Source: Ichthyophis bannanicus
Taxonomy: Eukaryota; Chordata; Amphibia; Gymnophiona; Ichthyophiidae
Direction of reading: 5' to 3'
Length of the DNA: 64,000 nt
Assembly (NCBI GenBank): GCA_033557465.1
Contig: CM066033.1
Location: 911,488,808 to 911,552,807, forward strand
Positions 1 through 10,564 of this stretch are shown here, in pieces (the first letter of the stretch is position 1; every line of letters starts with the position of its first letter). The notes below the pieces were generated by a model. It was given only the letters and a program-made list of their open reading frames with translations, did no database searches and had not been told where the DNA came from. Made by a program: the position numbers and the translations under genes.

Positions 1-640
1 GCATTGAAAGCCAGAGTTCAGATTGCTGTTGACGAGCCAATGGCCAGCTCTGTTTGGGCCTGTCTCTTAGTCCTGTCTACTAATGCAGCTTCTTTAAAAG
101 CAGATGGGTGAGTGGAAACAGCAACCGGTTGATTCAAGTCACTCTGCTGTCAGGAAGGGCCAAAATTTTAGAAAAATAAAATAAAAAAGTCTGACCCCAC
201 AATTTCGCATGTTATTTACAGGACGTTCTCCTAATCTTTAAATTTAGCCCTAGATGAGAACTAGGTATTATTACAATACTGAAATAGTATAGGAAAACCC
301 CCAAATGTGCTTAACAGCCATCATGAGAGAGAAATTAACAACTTAATCAAATATGCTTGGAAAAGAAAGGAAGGGCTGGAGGGCACCAGTACGGAAGTAT
401 TCACAGCTGTGATGGCCAAAACCTCTCTCATTGAAAAAGAACACTCCATTTAACTCCCTAGCCATGTCGGTACTCACTCTGGGTAAAAAGTAGATGCTGG
501 CCTCTCTTGGGTATCTCTAGGCTGGCATGGGGAGCAGCGATAGGAGGAGAGAAATGTGTGCGATAGTGGGTGCTGAAATATAAGCAGGGTACAATGATTG
601 GTCTTGATTAGGTGTCAAGACTATAGGCAGGAACTCTTAC
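1..640. other. KHK intron after exon 3c
   Basis: Intron sequence downstream of the 3c donor. I looked for exon 4 on the minus strand and did not see it. No repeat family was recognised. Confidence 0.6.
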
Positions 641-775
641 GTGTCATAGAGCGTGATCGTCCGGGAGCCGTTTAGGATGTTCACGGTGCAGCAACTGCAA
701 GGCATGTCCCCATGGTTCTGCCATGCCACATGTGATATCTCCACGCCCCTTTTCTGAAAATCATCGATGATGAAG
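641..775 (-). CDS. KHK: KHK alternative exon 3c
   Basis: A 135-nt exon with acceptor CTGCAAAG|C and donor GACAC|GTAAGA. It encodes [19 protein letters not shown] and then a Cys-Cys pair and [11 protein letters not shown], which resembles the KHK-C (hepatic, high-affinity) version: RRGV-like loop, VAWQ, paired cysteines, and the Arg at position 108. It follows exon 3a by 808 bp. Because exon 2 supplies two bases of codon 70 and both third exons start with one base before a TTC/TTT, either choice gives Asn-Phe at the junction. Confidence 0.94.
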
Positions 776-1583
776 CTTTGCAGAAGCAGAGGGAGGAATA
801 ATAGGAGGGGTAAACAGGGATTACTGTCCAGGTATCTTCAACCTATTTGTGGAGGTCCAATGTCCTTTACAATAGGGCAGGAATGATATCTTTCCAGAGC
901 TGTATAGTTCTGCAGCTCACTTGCCTGTACAGCGAGGGCTACTTACCTCTACCCTGTGCATTATGCGTTGGCAAAAATAGCATGTATTCTGTTATAATTA
1001 TACACATTATACATAATTATACACATCTGACCGGCCATCGGAAACAGGGCAACTCTTAAACACGTTTTAACAATGCTATTACTGGGGTTACCAACTGACT
1101 TTGTTTTCTCTGGGTAGAATGATCAAGTCCTAGTTTTATCCGACTGCATCAAAATTTTTAGGGATGTGTACAGTGAAAAAAATGTTCCATTTGTTTTCAG
1201 TTCAATTCACACATTCATCATGATAAACAAGTTTTTAGCGTGGATTAAATTTATTTTGCATGCACTACGTTTAAGTTGTGCTAACAAACCAAATGCATAT
1301 TCTTAAGAGACTTTCAGTCATGTTTTTCTTAGTGAAATCAGAACTAAAAGTCCTTGCAGGCAACGGGATAAGGACTAGATCAGTCCATCCTGAGAAAATA
1401 AAGTTGGTAATCCTTGTTGTCACAGATTTCAGAGAGTTGGTGATGGCATAAATGCAGAGTGGCCACATAATTTCAGCAGAGAGCACTAGAGATAACTATG
1501 CATACAGAAAACAGGCACATATCTGTGTTCCACTGTGTGCCTTCCCAAGCAGCTAGTTTACCTGTTTATCTCACGTTACACAC
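776..1583. other. Intron between KHK exons 3a and 3c
   Basis: 808 bp of AT-rich sequence with no coding signal. It is short compared with the flanking introns and free of obvious transposons. Regulators of the 3a/3c choice would be expected here, but I cannot point to a specific motif. Confidence 0.6.
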
Positions 1584-1718
1584 CTATTTGAATGCAGGAT
1601 GGTTCGGCTTCCATTAGTTTTGTTGCTGATGACTATGGAAGCTGGAAAGGAACATTCCGAGTGAGTGATCACATGACTGATGTCAATATTGTAGTGTTTC
1701 AGGCTGTCCAAAGCAAAA
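1584..1718 (-). CDS. KHK: KHK alternative exon 3a
   Basis: A 135-nt exon with acceptor CCATCAG|T and donor AATAG|GTGTGT. It reads FALDSLKHYNIDIS at the start and TNGSRTILHSN at the end, so the Asn-Gly-x-Arg-Thr-Ile element whose Arg is residue 108 (nucleotide contact in mammalian KHK) is kept. It lies upstream of the 3c-type exon in transcription order and has the same length and phase, so the two cannot both be used without altering the protein as a normal enzyme. In mammals the first of the pair (3a) makes the low-affinity, widely expressed KHK-A. It is more diverged from the 3c exon than expected for a recent duplicate. No in-frame stop is present. Confidence 0.88.
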
Positions 1719-2688
1719 CTGATGGTGGTTTCACAGAAAGAGAGAGAGTGGTTTATAATTACATGAGGAAGGCTCTCTCCAGCAAAGCAAAATATTTAAA
1801 AAAAATGCTGGGAAAGCTAAAGATTGATTATGATTACAGATTATTACTTGATATTTTAGTGACAAACTCATGAGAAAATTATTTTTCTGATCATTTTTCC
1901 ATTTTTGGAAATTTCATTTCATTAACAGGAAAGTCAGACCTAAAGCATGTTGAAAGTTAGTCAATGGGGCATATTTACTAAGATATGTGCCAGTAGCATG
2001 TGATTACGGCTGGCCTGCCCACTAGGCAAACTAGACAATCGCCCAGAATGGCAGACCCTTGTGGGCTGCATCCTTATACCCCCCATCTGTGAAGTGCCAT
2101 GGTGGGCTTTAAAATGCCAAAGTGCATGCGTGCAGTTACAACCTGCTGCTCCTGCCCCTTCAACAGGAAGTTGCATTGGAGAGGGGACAGGGGTGGTAGG
2201 CCGTGAGCACACATACGCGTGGACACTTTTAGCCACCGCTTTGGTGCAAGGAGGGATCGTCATGCTGCCCCTCCCCAGGCAAGAAGATGGATGCTGGGAG
2301 GGTGGGCAGCATGGCAGGCCAGTTGACGCTGCAGTCCTCGGGAGGAGTGGGGCCAGCACGGAGGATCTACCTAGGGTGGCAGAAACCCCTAGGCTAGCAC
2401 TGCATGTGACTGTGCTGCCAAATTAGTGCAGAGGCCCATATTTTTGGGGATGTGCATGTCTGTCTCCTTGCCAATAGTGAAATGTTAACATGCAGCACTG
2501 TGCTACCCAATGAGGTGGCTTTAAATGCATTCACACTAATGGCAACAGGCATGGTCAGTGCATGTCCAAAACACCCATGCGAACCAAGACATTCATCAAC
2601 ACTCATGTTACGCCTCTAACCTGCCCAATCGTGTGCTAACCATTTAGCATGGGGTTTCTAGCACAGAGCCCCATATTGTTAGCGCTGC
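1719..2688. other. KHK intron 2, unassigned, with a hAT-like trace
   Basis: No gene seen. The stretch from about 2005 (ggctggcctgcccactaggc) resembles the start of the element near 62035 and of the truncated copy near 52265, so part of this interval is probably an old non-autonomous hAT-like copy. Confidence 0.4.
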
Positions 2689-2915
2689 ACCTTTTTTTTT
2701 TTTTTTTTTTTAGTGCCAATGCCAGCAAGTCAATGCCGACTCCTGGAAACCCAGCAGCCCCTGGGTTTTCTTGGCAAATTATGACCAGAAGTAGATTTCC
2801 CGGCCTCTTCGTCTGAGGCAACGGAAGGTAAAGTGACTTGCCCAAGGTCACCAGGAGTGGCAGTAGGAATTGAAGCCTGATTTCCTGCTCTAACCACTAG
2901 GCTACTCCTTCACTC
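2689..2915 (-). repeat. tRNA-derived SINE with poly(A) tail
   Basis: On the minus strand it begins with a tRNA-like head (GTAGCCTAGTGGTTAGAGC as A box, GCTTCAATTCC as B box). A MIR/CORE-like stretch (CCTTGGGCAAGTCACTT) follows, then a tail containing GAGTCGGCATTGACTTG, and a run of about 20 A (T on the plus strand near 2692-2711). The gcacc flanks on both sides may be the target duplication. The tail resembles the 3' ends that RTE-type LINEs share with some SINEs; that family link is from memory. Confidence 0.72.
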
Positions 2916-4083
2916 TGCAGCACCTTTGGCACATGTCAAACACCACATTAATAGCACACTTTAGTAAACATGACCCAGAGTATTAATAATGTAAGATACA
3001 TGCAGTTCAGTTATTTTATATTTGTTCATAATAAAATCTCCCTTAATTACTTTGATTTGACCCATACTCCTTAGAAAGAGGCACCTCTTTAGCCCAGCTC
3101 GTTCATACTCTAAACCTTACAGTAAAATACCAATTTACCTATTGGATTTGAAGAAATCTTGTTAAAAATAAAACAATTATGTTGATTCATAATAACAATG
3201 ACAGCTTTTAATGGCCAGGCTACTGTAGAAGAGAGATACAGAAAGATAATCTTCACTTATTTTAATTATTCACATTGTTAGATCAGGACTTTTATACGTT
3301 TTGTACTTCCCAGGTTTGACTGCCTCAAATCTGCCCATTAGTCGGTCAGACTGCGGGTTTTCACAGCTATTTTCCCAAGACGTACCACAAGAAGGAAACA
3401 ACCTACAAGTTGACTCGTTACACATACATTTGCCTCTTGACATTTGTTGAGGTTGCCATCAGGAAGAGCACTACTACGGAGATCTGGGTATTATTTGGAC
3501 CTCTCTTTCTCTCCTCGAGTTGTCTGCAGCTGCAATTGGTACAGAAGCAGCACAACAAGCCTCCGGGGAGGATGTGGCAGTGGCCACTCAACAGCAACAT
3601 TCACCAAGCAACTTATGTTGTCTTTGGCTCAGGAAGGAGCTGTCATCTATAGCCCTAGGGAGCTGGATGATGCTGCTATTTCTGAGCTAATGCTGAGGAG
3701 AAAAGGGATGACAACCAGTCAGTACTCACAAATGAATGAATTTTCCTTGGGCTTCAACGCTGTTCTAACTCCTTTCTATAAAACCATGAACAAATGCGGC
3801 TGGGGCCATGTCGAAGTCTATATCATGGGAATGAGGTGAGTGCTTGGACATCAAAGGTTATTAGAAATAAGAGGGGTGGAGCAGAGGGAAATGGTGGCCT
3901 GAAGCGTTATATGTGCATCTGGCCAGGAGCTTTTTCCTACTAAAGTTATTTTTATCTGAACTATACTTTCCAAATAAAAAGGGAAGGTGTGGGTACTTCC
4001 CCCTGAAGCCTCATCAATTCCTCTTGCTCAGTAAAAGCTGGATGTTATGTGGGATGATAGCCCTTCTGCATGAGTAAAGGAGA
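2916..4083. other. KHK intron 2, otherwise unassigned
   Basis: Apart from the unidentified plus-strand ORF at 3444-3839, AT-rich sequence with nothing I can name. Confidence 0.5.
3444..3839 (+). other. Unidentified ORF inside KHK intron 2
   Basis: An open frame of about 131 codons on the strand opposite KHK. Its last 70 codons (from LSLAQEGAVIYSPRELDD to the end) look protein-like in composition, and the frame runs into a consensus donor-like GAG|GTGAGT near 3838. A second frame just upstream (3520-3640) reads ELSAAAIGTEAAQQASGED, also protein-like, so this could be a frameshifted retropseudogene or an old transposon gene. I do not recognise the family. Chance openness remains possible. Confidence 0.3.
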
Positions 4084-4244
4084 TTCTCCAGGACCAAGCA
4101 GGAAGTCAGTCCTCACATATGGGTGATGTCGGCGCCGACGGAGCCCCCATGCGGAGCATTTCCCCAGCTTTCAAAGAAAGCCTTTGGGAATGCAGCGCGC
4201 ATGGGCGGTCCCCTTCCCGCCCAAGGGTGCCATCTTGCTCAGTC
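4084..4244 (+). repeat. DIRS left inverted terminal repeat
   Basis: Starts ttctccaggaccaagcagg and ends catcttgctcagtc. Its reverse complement matches 10565-10723 with scattered differences. The outer 40 bases recur inverted in the internal complementary region. Confidence 0.9.
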
Positions 4245-4494
4245 TTCTTTTTTCTGTGGAGCCCGACGGACGTGTTTCGTTTTCACCCGAGGAGAAAATG
4301 TTGATTTTTCGGCTTGGACCCGTGTTTTCTTCGGTTCAACGCCGGTTTCCCTTTCCCACCTGGGCCCGGTACGCCGGTATCGAGCCCGGACTTCATTTTT
4401 CGGTTTTTGTCCTTAGTGACTAGCGTACGCGCCTTTTTTCTATTTATCACTGGCAGCCCTGTCGTTTGACCTCACAGGGGCCCTTTTTCCCCCG

Positions 4495-6422
4495 ATGGCT
4501 GCCAGCAGGTTTAAAAAGTGTGATCGGTGTAAGAAACGTATGTCTCTCACCGACACACATGACTGCTGCCTCCGCTGCCTCGGGCCCGATCATGACCCGA
4601 TGATCTGTGGCCTGTGTGGGAAAATGGGGAAAAAACAAGATGTCCTCGAAGGCACTGAGGAGCCAACAGCACCAAAAAGAAAGAATCTTCTCTGACTCCG
4701 TGTTCGGACGGGCCCGGACTTCGTCAGAGGCCTCGACGTTTCGGGACTCCGATCCCGAGCATCGTCGGGGTTCCTCTGAGAGGGAGTCTCCCTCACGGGA
4801 GCATCGCAGGAAGAAGAAACCCACGAGGGTGGCATCGATGGACGCACTTCGTTCCTCCAGGGCCAGGTCGCATATCCCCGAGTGCCGTCCTGGGTCTTCG
4901 GAGTCGGAGCGGCCTGCTAAACAAGCTCGTGTAGAGATGGAGTCCCCGGGTCACGTGAGTACTGTAGTCCTCGTGGACTCTCCTCCGGGGGAGCCGCTGT
5001 CGGGGCCCGAGTCGGGGGCTGCTGAGTCTCCTGAGCTCGGACTCAGGTTGACAGCCTTGGAGAGCAGCTTGGCTGCCTTCATGGAGCAGCAGCAGGCACT
5101 GATCGCCAGTCTCACCGGTGCATCTGCCCCGACCACCGGGACATCGATGTCCAAGTCGACCCCGGAGGCTGAGCCGATCCTCGAGTCCACGCGCTCTTGA
5201 GTCGATCCTCAGCCAAGGTCTCCCTCGGCCTCCCGTTCGGGACCAAGGTCGTCAATGCCGGTACCGTCGGGGCAGATGGCATCGGTGCCTGCCCGACCGG
5301 AGCCGCTCAATTCCTCCTCCGAGGGGTCGGGCTGGGAAACAGAGGATGAGGAGTCTCCGGACACATTTCGGACCCGGTGTGTCCCTTCAGACTCACTGGA
5401 GTCCGAGCCTCGGAGACGGTCCCCTCCCGGAGGACACCCGATTCTCGGACTTCGTGCGGGACATGGCCAAGGCCTTGGCCTTCCCCGCGGCTCCCGAGGA
5501 GGAGCCTCGAGCCGAGGAGCTCGAGGCCCTGCAGTATGACTCTCCCCCCAAGGAGCCCTTTACTATACCGGTTCCTCTGATGCTGGAACGGTTGCTCTTC
5601 CGCATGTGGGAGGCGCCGGCCTCGACGCCGGTTCTGAGCAAGCGGGTTGATTCCATCTATCGAGTCCGCAAGAGCCCCGGGTTCCAAAAGGCACAGCTAC
5701 CGCACCACTCCATGGTTGTGGAATCGGCCATGCATCGTCTGAAGAGTCAGAAGATGCACTCCTCGGTGCCTCCTAGCCAGGAGGCCCGGAACCTGGATGC
5801 CCTCAGTAGAAAGTGCTTACAGGGCTCAATGCTTGCTTGCCATGTCCAGACCTACCAGCTGAACATGGGCATGTACCTTCGAGACCTGGCAAAGGAGATT
5901 GCTGGGTTCTCTGCTGGTCTCTCCGAGGAACCTTTGCAGAGGTTCAAAGCCCTGTCATCGGGGATCCGGGAGTGCTCGAAGTTTATTTCTTGAGCAGCCT
6001 ATGATGGCTTCGAGGCTTCGGCCCGAGTAGCTGCGGCCGGCATCGGTGCACGCCGTCAGGCCTGGCTACAGTCATCGTACCTCGAGCCATGGGTACAGGA
6101 CAAGTTGGTCGATGTCCCCTGCCGAGGTGAAAACCTCTTTGGCAAGCCCATGGCTAAAAAGACTGCAGAACTCGAGTCTGAGATTCTCACCTGGACTAGG
6201 CTGTCCAGGAAAACCTCTGCCCCTTCTCAGAAGAAGAAGGGCTTGGGAAAAAAGACCTTTTACCCAAGGAAGTCGTCTGCCTACAAATCATACCCATACT
6301 TTCAGGCCTCTGTAGCTCCCCAACAGGGTCAGCAGGCCAAGGGGCAGGGACATGGGCCCCGTAGGCAGAAAACCCCCAAGCCACCAGTTCCGGCTCCTGC
6401 ACAGCAGGGAGCGGGGTTTTGA
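4495..6422 (+). pseudogene. DIRS gag-like gene, frameshifted
   Basis: The start MAASRFKKCDRC opens a Cys-rich segment (CDRCKKRMSLTDTHDCC, then CLGPDHDPMICGLCGKMGKK) typical of the N-terminal zinc-binding part of vertebrate DIRS Gag. The reading then jumps among frames near 4650, 5150 and 6000, through Ser/Pro/Glu-rich sequence and a conserved-looking stretch around 5560-5990. A basic tail rich in Gln, Gly and Lys ends at 6422. Gag presumably packages the RNA intermediate. At least three frameshifts and a stop near 5993 make it a pseudogene. Confidence 0.75.
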
Positions 6423-6439
6423 CTCCAGTGGCTTAGCCG

Positions 6440-7152
6440 CTCCTCCTCAGCTGGCCCCTCTCAGGTCAGCCGTAACAAGGGATACCTGGGTGCTAAGCAT
6501 AGTCCAGAGAGGCTATCTCCTCCACTTCCACCAGGTACCTCCCTCCTACTTTCCAGGGGAGCCTCCAAGACTCCCTCTGCACAGGGGACTTACTCCTGCA
6601 GGAGTTGGCAGGTCTTCTGAGAGGTCAAGGCTTCTATTCCAGGTACTTTCTGGTACCAAAAAGGACAGGAGGCCTCAGGCCCATCCTAGACTTGCGCAAT
6701 CTCAACAAGTTCCTGGAGAGGGAAAAGTTCAAGATGCTTACCCTTGGAATCCTGCTGCCCTACCTCCAGCAGGGAGATTGGTTATGCTCCTTAGACCTAA
6801 AGGATGCGTATACTCACATCCTTATTCATCCAGACCACAGACAATATCTCCGATTTGTAGTGGGAGGAAACCATTACCAGTTCTCCCTTTTGGCCTAACC
6901 TCCGCCCCCAGGGTTTTCACCAAGTGCCTGGCGGTGGTGGCGGCCTATCTCAGAGTTCAAGGACTCTTTGTCTTTCCATACCTGGACGACTGGCTCATCA
7001 GGGATCAGTCTCCACAGGAGATCAATCAAGCCACCCTTCGTACTGTGTCTCTTCTCCAGCATCTGGGATTTGTCATAAACTTCGCAAAGTCTGCTTTGCG
7101 CCCCTCACAAAACATGGAGTTCATAGGAGCAAAACTGGACACCCTTCAAGCA
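6440..7152 (+). pseudogene. DIRS reverse transcriptase, N-terminal and palm part
   Basis: The reverse transcriptase reads FLVPKRTGGLRPILDLRNLN (about 6650-6705) and SLDLKDAYTHILIHPDHRQY (about 6795-6850), with the first catalytic Asp in the SLDLKDAY box. A one-base shift near 6890 leads to LPFGLTSAPRVFTK and then the catalytic box FPYLDDWLI (about 6975-7000). The gene is cut at about 7152 by a CR1 LINE and resumes at about 8187. Confidence 0.85.
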
Positions 7153-8186
7153 AATGACCTGGAAAGTGGAATAACGAGTGAGGTTATCAAATTTGCTGAT
7201 GACACAAAACTATTTAAAGTTGTTAAAACCCAGGAGGATTGTGGAAAATTGCAAGAGGATCTTGATAAATTGGAAGACTGGGCATCAAAATGGCAGATGA
7301 AATTTAATGTGGAGAAGTGCAAGGTTATGCACCTAGGGAAGAACAACCCAAACTATGGTTACACGATGCAAGGTTCCACATTAGGAACCACCACCCAAGA
7401 AAAAGATTTAGGCGTCCTTGTGGATACCATGTTAAAACCCTCGGCCCAGTGTGCAGCGGCGGCCAAGAGAGCAAATAGAATGCTAGGTATGATAAGGAAA
7501 GGAATGGAAAATAAAACAAAAGATATTATAATGCCTCTATATCGTTCCATGGTGAGACCGCACCTTGAATATTGTGTGCAATTCTGGTCGCCATATCTTA
7601 AAAAGGATATAGCAATTTTAGAAAAGGTTCAGAGAAGAGCCACCAAAATGGTAAAGGGGATGGAAGGCTACTCCTATGAAGAAAGGCTAAAAAGGTTGGG
7701 GCTCTTTAACCTGGAAAAGAGACGGCTGAGGGGAGATATGATAGAAGTCTATAAATTAATGAACGGAGTGGAACGGGTAAACGTAGATCGATTGTTTACC
7801 TTATCAGAATATAGAAAGACTAGGGGACATGCAATGAAGCTACAGGGTAAACTATTTAAGACTAATAAAAGAAAATATTTTTTCACTCAACGTGTAATCA
7901 AACTCTGGAATTTGTTACCGGAGGATGTAGTAAAGGCTGTTAGTGTAGCTGGGTTTAAAAAAGGTTTGGACAAGTTCCTGGAGGAAAGGTCCATAAACCA
8001 TTATTAAGAAGGGACCCAGGATATCAATGCTTGAACCAATACAAGCATTGTGGAACCTGTGTCCCTTGGGGAAACTGCTAGGTACGTATGACCTAGATTG
8101 GCCACTGTTGGAAACAGAATACTGGGCTTGATGGACCTTGGTCTGACCCAGTATGGCATATCTTATGTTCTTATGTTATGTTCTTA
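7153..8186 (+). mobile_element. CR1-type LINE, 5'-truncated, inside DIRS RT
   Basis: It begins within the CR1 reverse transcriptase just before the FADDTKLF box and reads open to a stop at 8007, giving the C-terminal RT/thumb and tail (MVRPHLEYCVQFWSPYL, RRLRGDMIEVYKLMNG, FFTQRVIKLWNLLPEDV). A 180-bp 3' UTR follows with the phrase that recurs elsewhere in the window (gaccttggtctgacccagta). It ends in an ATGTTCTT-like microsatellite (about 8160-8186), the usual CR1 3' end. The insertion keeps the DIRS frame open, making a 551-codon chimeric ORF (6352-8007). Confidence 0.9.
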
Positions 8187-8915
8187 CCCATGGACAGGGC
8201 CAACAGACTGTGGATCTGGCCAGACAGTTCCACAGCAATTCTCTAGCCTCCGCCAGACAATTCCTAAGGCTCTTAGGCCACATGGCATCCACGGTCTATG
8301 TAACTCCAAATGCCCGTCTGCACATGAGGCCCGCTCAGTGGAGCCTAAGGACTCAGTGGCTGCAAGCCACAGTCAACCTGACGGACAAAGTGAGGGTATC
8401 CAATCTACTGGCAGATTCTCTGCAGTGGTGGCTTCATCTTCCGAATCTACTGCAAGGAGTGCCTTTTCAAGCCCCTCCACACTCTCAAGTGCTGACAACT
8501 AATGCTTCCCTTCAAGGTTGGGGTGCGCATTGCCAAGGAGCATGCACTCAAGGCCTGTGGTCTCCTTAGGAGGCCACACAGCAAATCAATTTCCTAGAGC
8601 TTAGAGCTATCCGCTTAGCCCTGCGGACTTTCTCGCATGTCCTCTCTCAGCAGTCTGTCTTAGTTCAGACGGAAAATCAAGTTGCTATGTTCTATGTGAA
8701 CAAGCAAGGAGGCACAGGGTCTCGACCTCTTTGTCAGGAAGCACAGGACCTGTGCTCCTGGGCAGTCAAGCATGGCATACTTCTCAAGGCGCTCTATCTC
8801 CCTGGACAGGACAATTACCTAGCAGACAAGTTCAGCAGGATCCTACAGCCACATGAATGGCAGTTGAATCCTGTGGTAGTTCAACAAATCTTCCAAAGAT
8901 GGGGTTCTTCCCACC
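8187..8915 (+). pseudogene. DIRS RT end and RNase H
   Basis: After the CR1 insertion the DIRS coding sequence resumes with the RT connection region (ARQFLRLLGHMASTVYVTP, frame at 8153-8569). The RNase H domain follows: TTNASLQGWGAHCQG, then a stop near 8568 and LELRAIRLAL, then QTENQVAMFYVNKQGG and PGQDNYLADKFSR. Compared with the expected acidic residues of RNase H, the first Asp is Asn here (TTNAS) and the Asp of the VQTDN-like box is Glu, so the nuclease looks inactivated as well as frameshifted. Confidence 0.78.
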
Positions 8916-9249
8916 ATGGATCTGTTTGCCAGTCCACTGAACCATCAACTGCCCAGGTTCTGCTCCAGACAACTGCATCCTCTCAGGGTAGCAGCGGATG
9001 CATTTCTCATACAATGGTCTACAGGCCTCCTATATGTGTTTCCTCCCACGCCTCTAGTGCCCAAAACACTGTTCAAAGTGCTCTGGGACAAGGCCTCAGT
9101 GATCCTGGTGGCCCCCAGATGGCCAAGGCAACCGTGGTTCCCACTTCTTTTACAGCTAGCGGTGGACTCTCCTCTTCCTCTGGGGATGCAACCCGATCTC
9201 CTGTCTCAGGAGCAGGGATCTCTCTTACACCCCAATCTCCAGTCCCTCA

Positions 9250-10249
9250 ATCTGATGGCCTGGCTGCTGAAAGGGTAGTTCTAGCACACTTACTGCTGCC
9301 TAGGGAAGTGGAGGACGTGGTCTTGGCCTCTAGGAGGCAGTCCACTCGGACGTCATATGCTCTTAAGTGGCGTAGGTTCTCTGCCTGGTGTGCCCAGCAC
9401 AAGGAGGATCCTTTCTCAAGCCTGGTAACTGTGGTGCTGCAGTATTTGCTGCACCTGTCCAATCTAGGCCTTAAATCCAACTCTGTTAGGGTCCACCTCA
9501 GTGCTCTCTCAGCGCACCACTCCCCGGTGGAAGGTCAGTCTCTCTCAAGCCAACCTTTGGTGGCTCGCTTCCTCAGAGGCCTGCTTTTGCTTAAGCCTCC
9601 AGTTCGTCCACCTGCCCCCGAGTGGGATTTGAATGTGGTCTTGCAACAACTTACTTGCCCACCATTTGAGCCTATGGCCACTTGTCCTTTGCGCTTTCTT
9701 TCCTGGAAAGCGTTGTTTTTGGTAGCTCTTACCTCAGCGAGGCGAGTAAGTGAGCTTCAAGCCCTGGTGTCAGAGGCACCATACACTAGATAATAGATTC
9801 TATAGGAACAGAGTAGTCTTACGGACTCACCTTAAGTTCCTTCCAAGGCTGAGATGGTCTTGCATACCCTGGACTGTAGGAGGGTGTTGTCCTTCTACCC
9901 TGACCGTACGCAGGGACACCAAAGGGCTGTTCAGCTCTTAGTCTCTTTTGACCCTAATAAGTTGGGGTTACCTGTCTCCAAGCGTACCCTGTCCATTTGG
10001 GTAGCAGACTGTATCACCTGGGCGTACAGGGCAGCCGGCCTCTCCTTGCTGGGTCGAGTCACGGCTCACTGTGTCAGGGCGAAGGCTGCGTCAGTGGCTC
10101 ATCTCCGCTCTGTTCCGTTGGCAGACATCTGCCGGGCCGCTACTTGGTCTTCAAGCCAGACTTTTGCGGCCCACTACTGCCTCAAGAGGGAGTCCCGTAG
10201 GGACAGTGCTTTCGGACAGGCGGTACTCCGTAATCTCTTTGAGGTTTAG
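9250..10249 (+). pseudogene. DIRS tyrosine recombinase
   Basis: The N-terminal core-binding part reads RRQSTRTSYALKWRRFSAWC. The first catalytic Arg is in TSARRVSELQAL (about 9733-9768), and a frameshift near 9785-9860 follows. The second box is VTAHCVRAKAASVAHL (His-x-x-Arg), and the end box TWSSSQTFAAHY has the likely nucleophilic Tyr. The frame closes with NLFEV just before the internal complementary region. The enzyme would integrate a circular DNA intermediate. Only the frameshift and drift disable it; the catalytic R, H, R and Y are visible. Confidence 0.85.
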
Positions 10250-10390
10250 GCAACTCCTGCCCTCCGGCCCTGGTGTTGGGCTACCGTTCGGGGGCGTTCT
10301 CAGAGAAGATTCTTTTCACACATGCTGAGGCTCTAGAGGGAGCTCATTTTTTCAGTTTTGGGTCCCCGGTAGCCTTAAGTTGGGGAGTCC

Positions 10391-10487
10391 AATATGTGAG
10401 GACTGACTTCCTGCTTGGTCCTGGAGAAAGTGTAGTTACTCACCTGTAACAGGTATTCTCCAGGAGCAGCAGGAATCAGTCCTCACA
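10391..10487 (+). repeat. DIRS internal complementary region
   Basis: The left half (10391-10427) is the inverted copy of the outer left end, and the right half (10428-10487) is the inverted copy of the outer right end including tagttactcacctgtaacag. The junction is ctggagaaagtgtag. It is the template for restoring full ends during replication. Confidence 0.9.
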
Positions 10488-10564
10488 ACCCTCCCTCCCT
10501 TCCCTTGGAGTTGCAGTCACGTAATTTATTTTGTTTTTTTGCTAATTTTTTAGCTATGTCATCA

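Noticed and set aside
1..640. Search for KHK exon 4
   Set aside because: No minus-strand segment with plausible splice sites and KHK-like coding was seen; exon 4 is presumably outside the window.
1592..1873. Plus-strand ORF of 93 codons overlapping exon 3a
   Set aside because: It is the shadow of the minus-strand KHK exon 3a, whose frame, splice sites and homology are much stronger.
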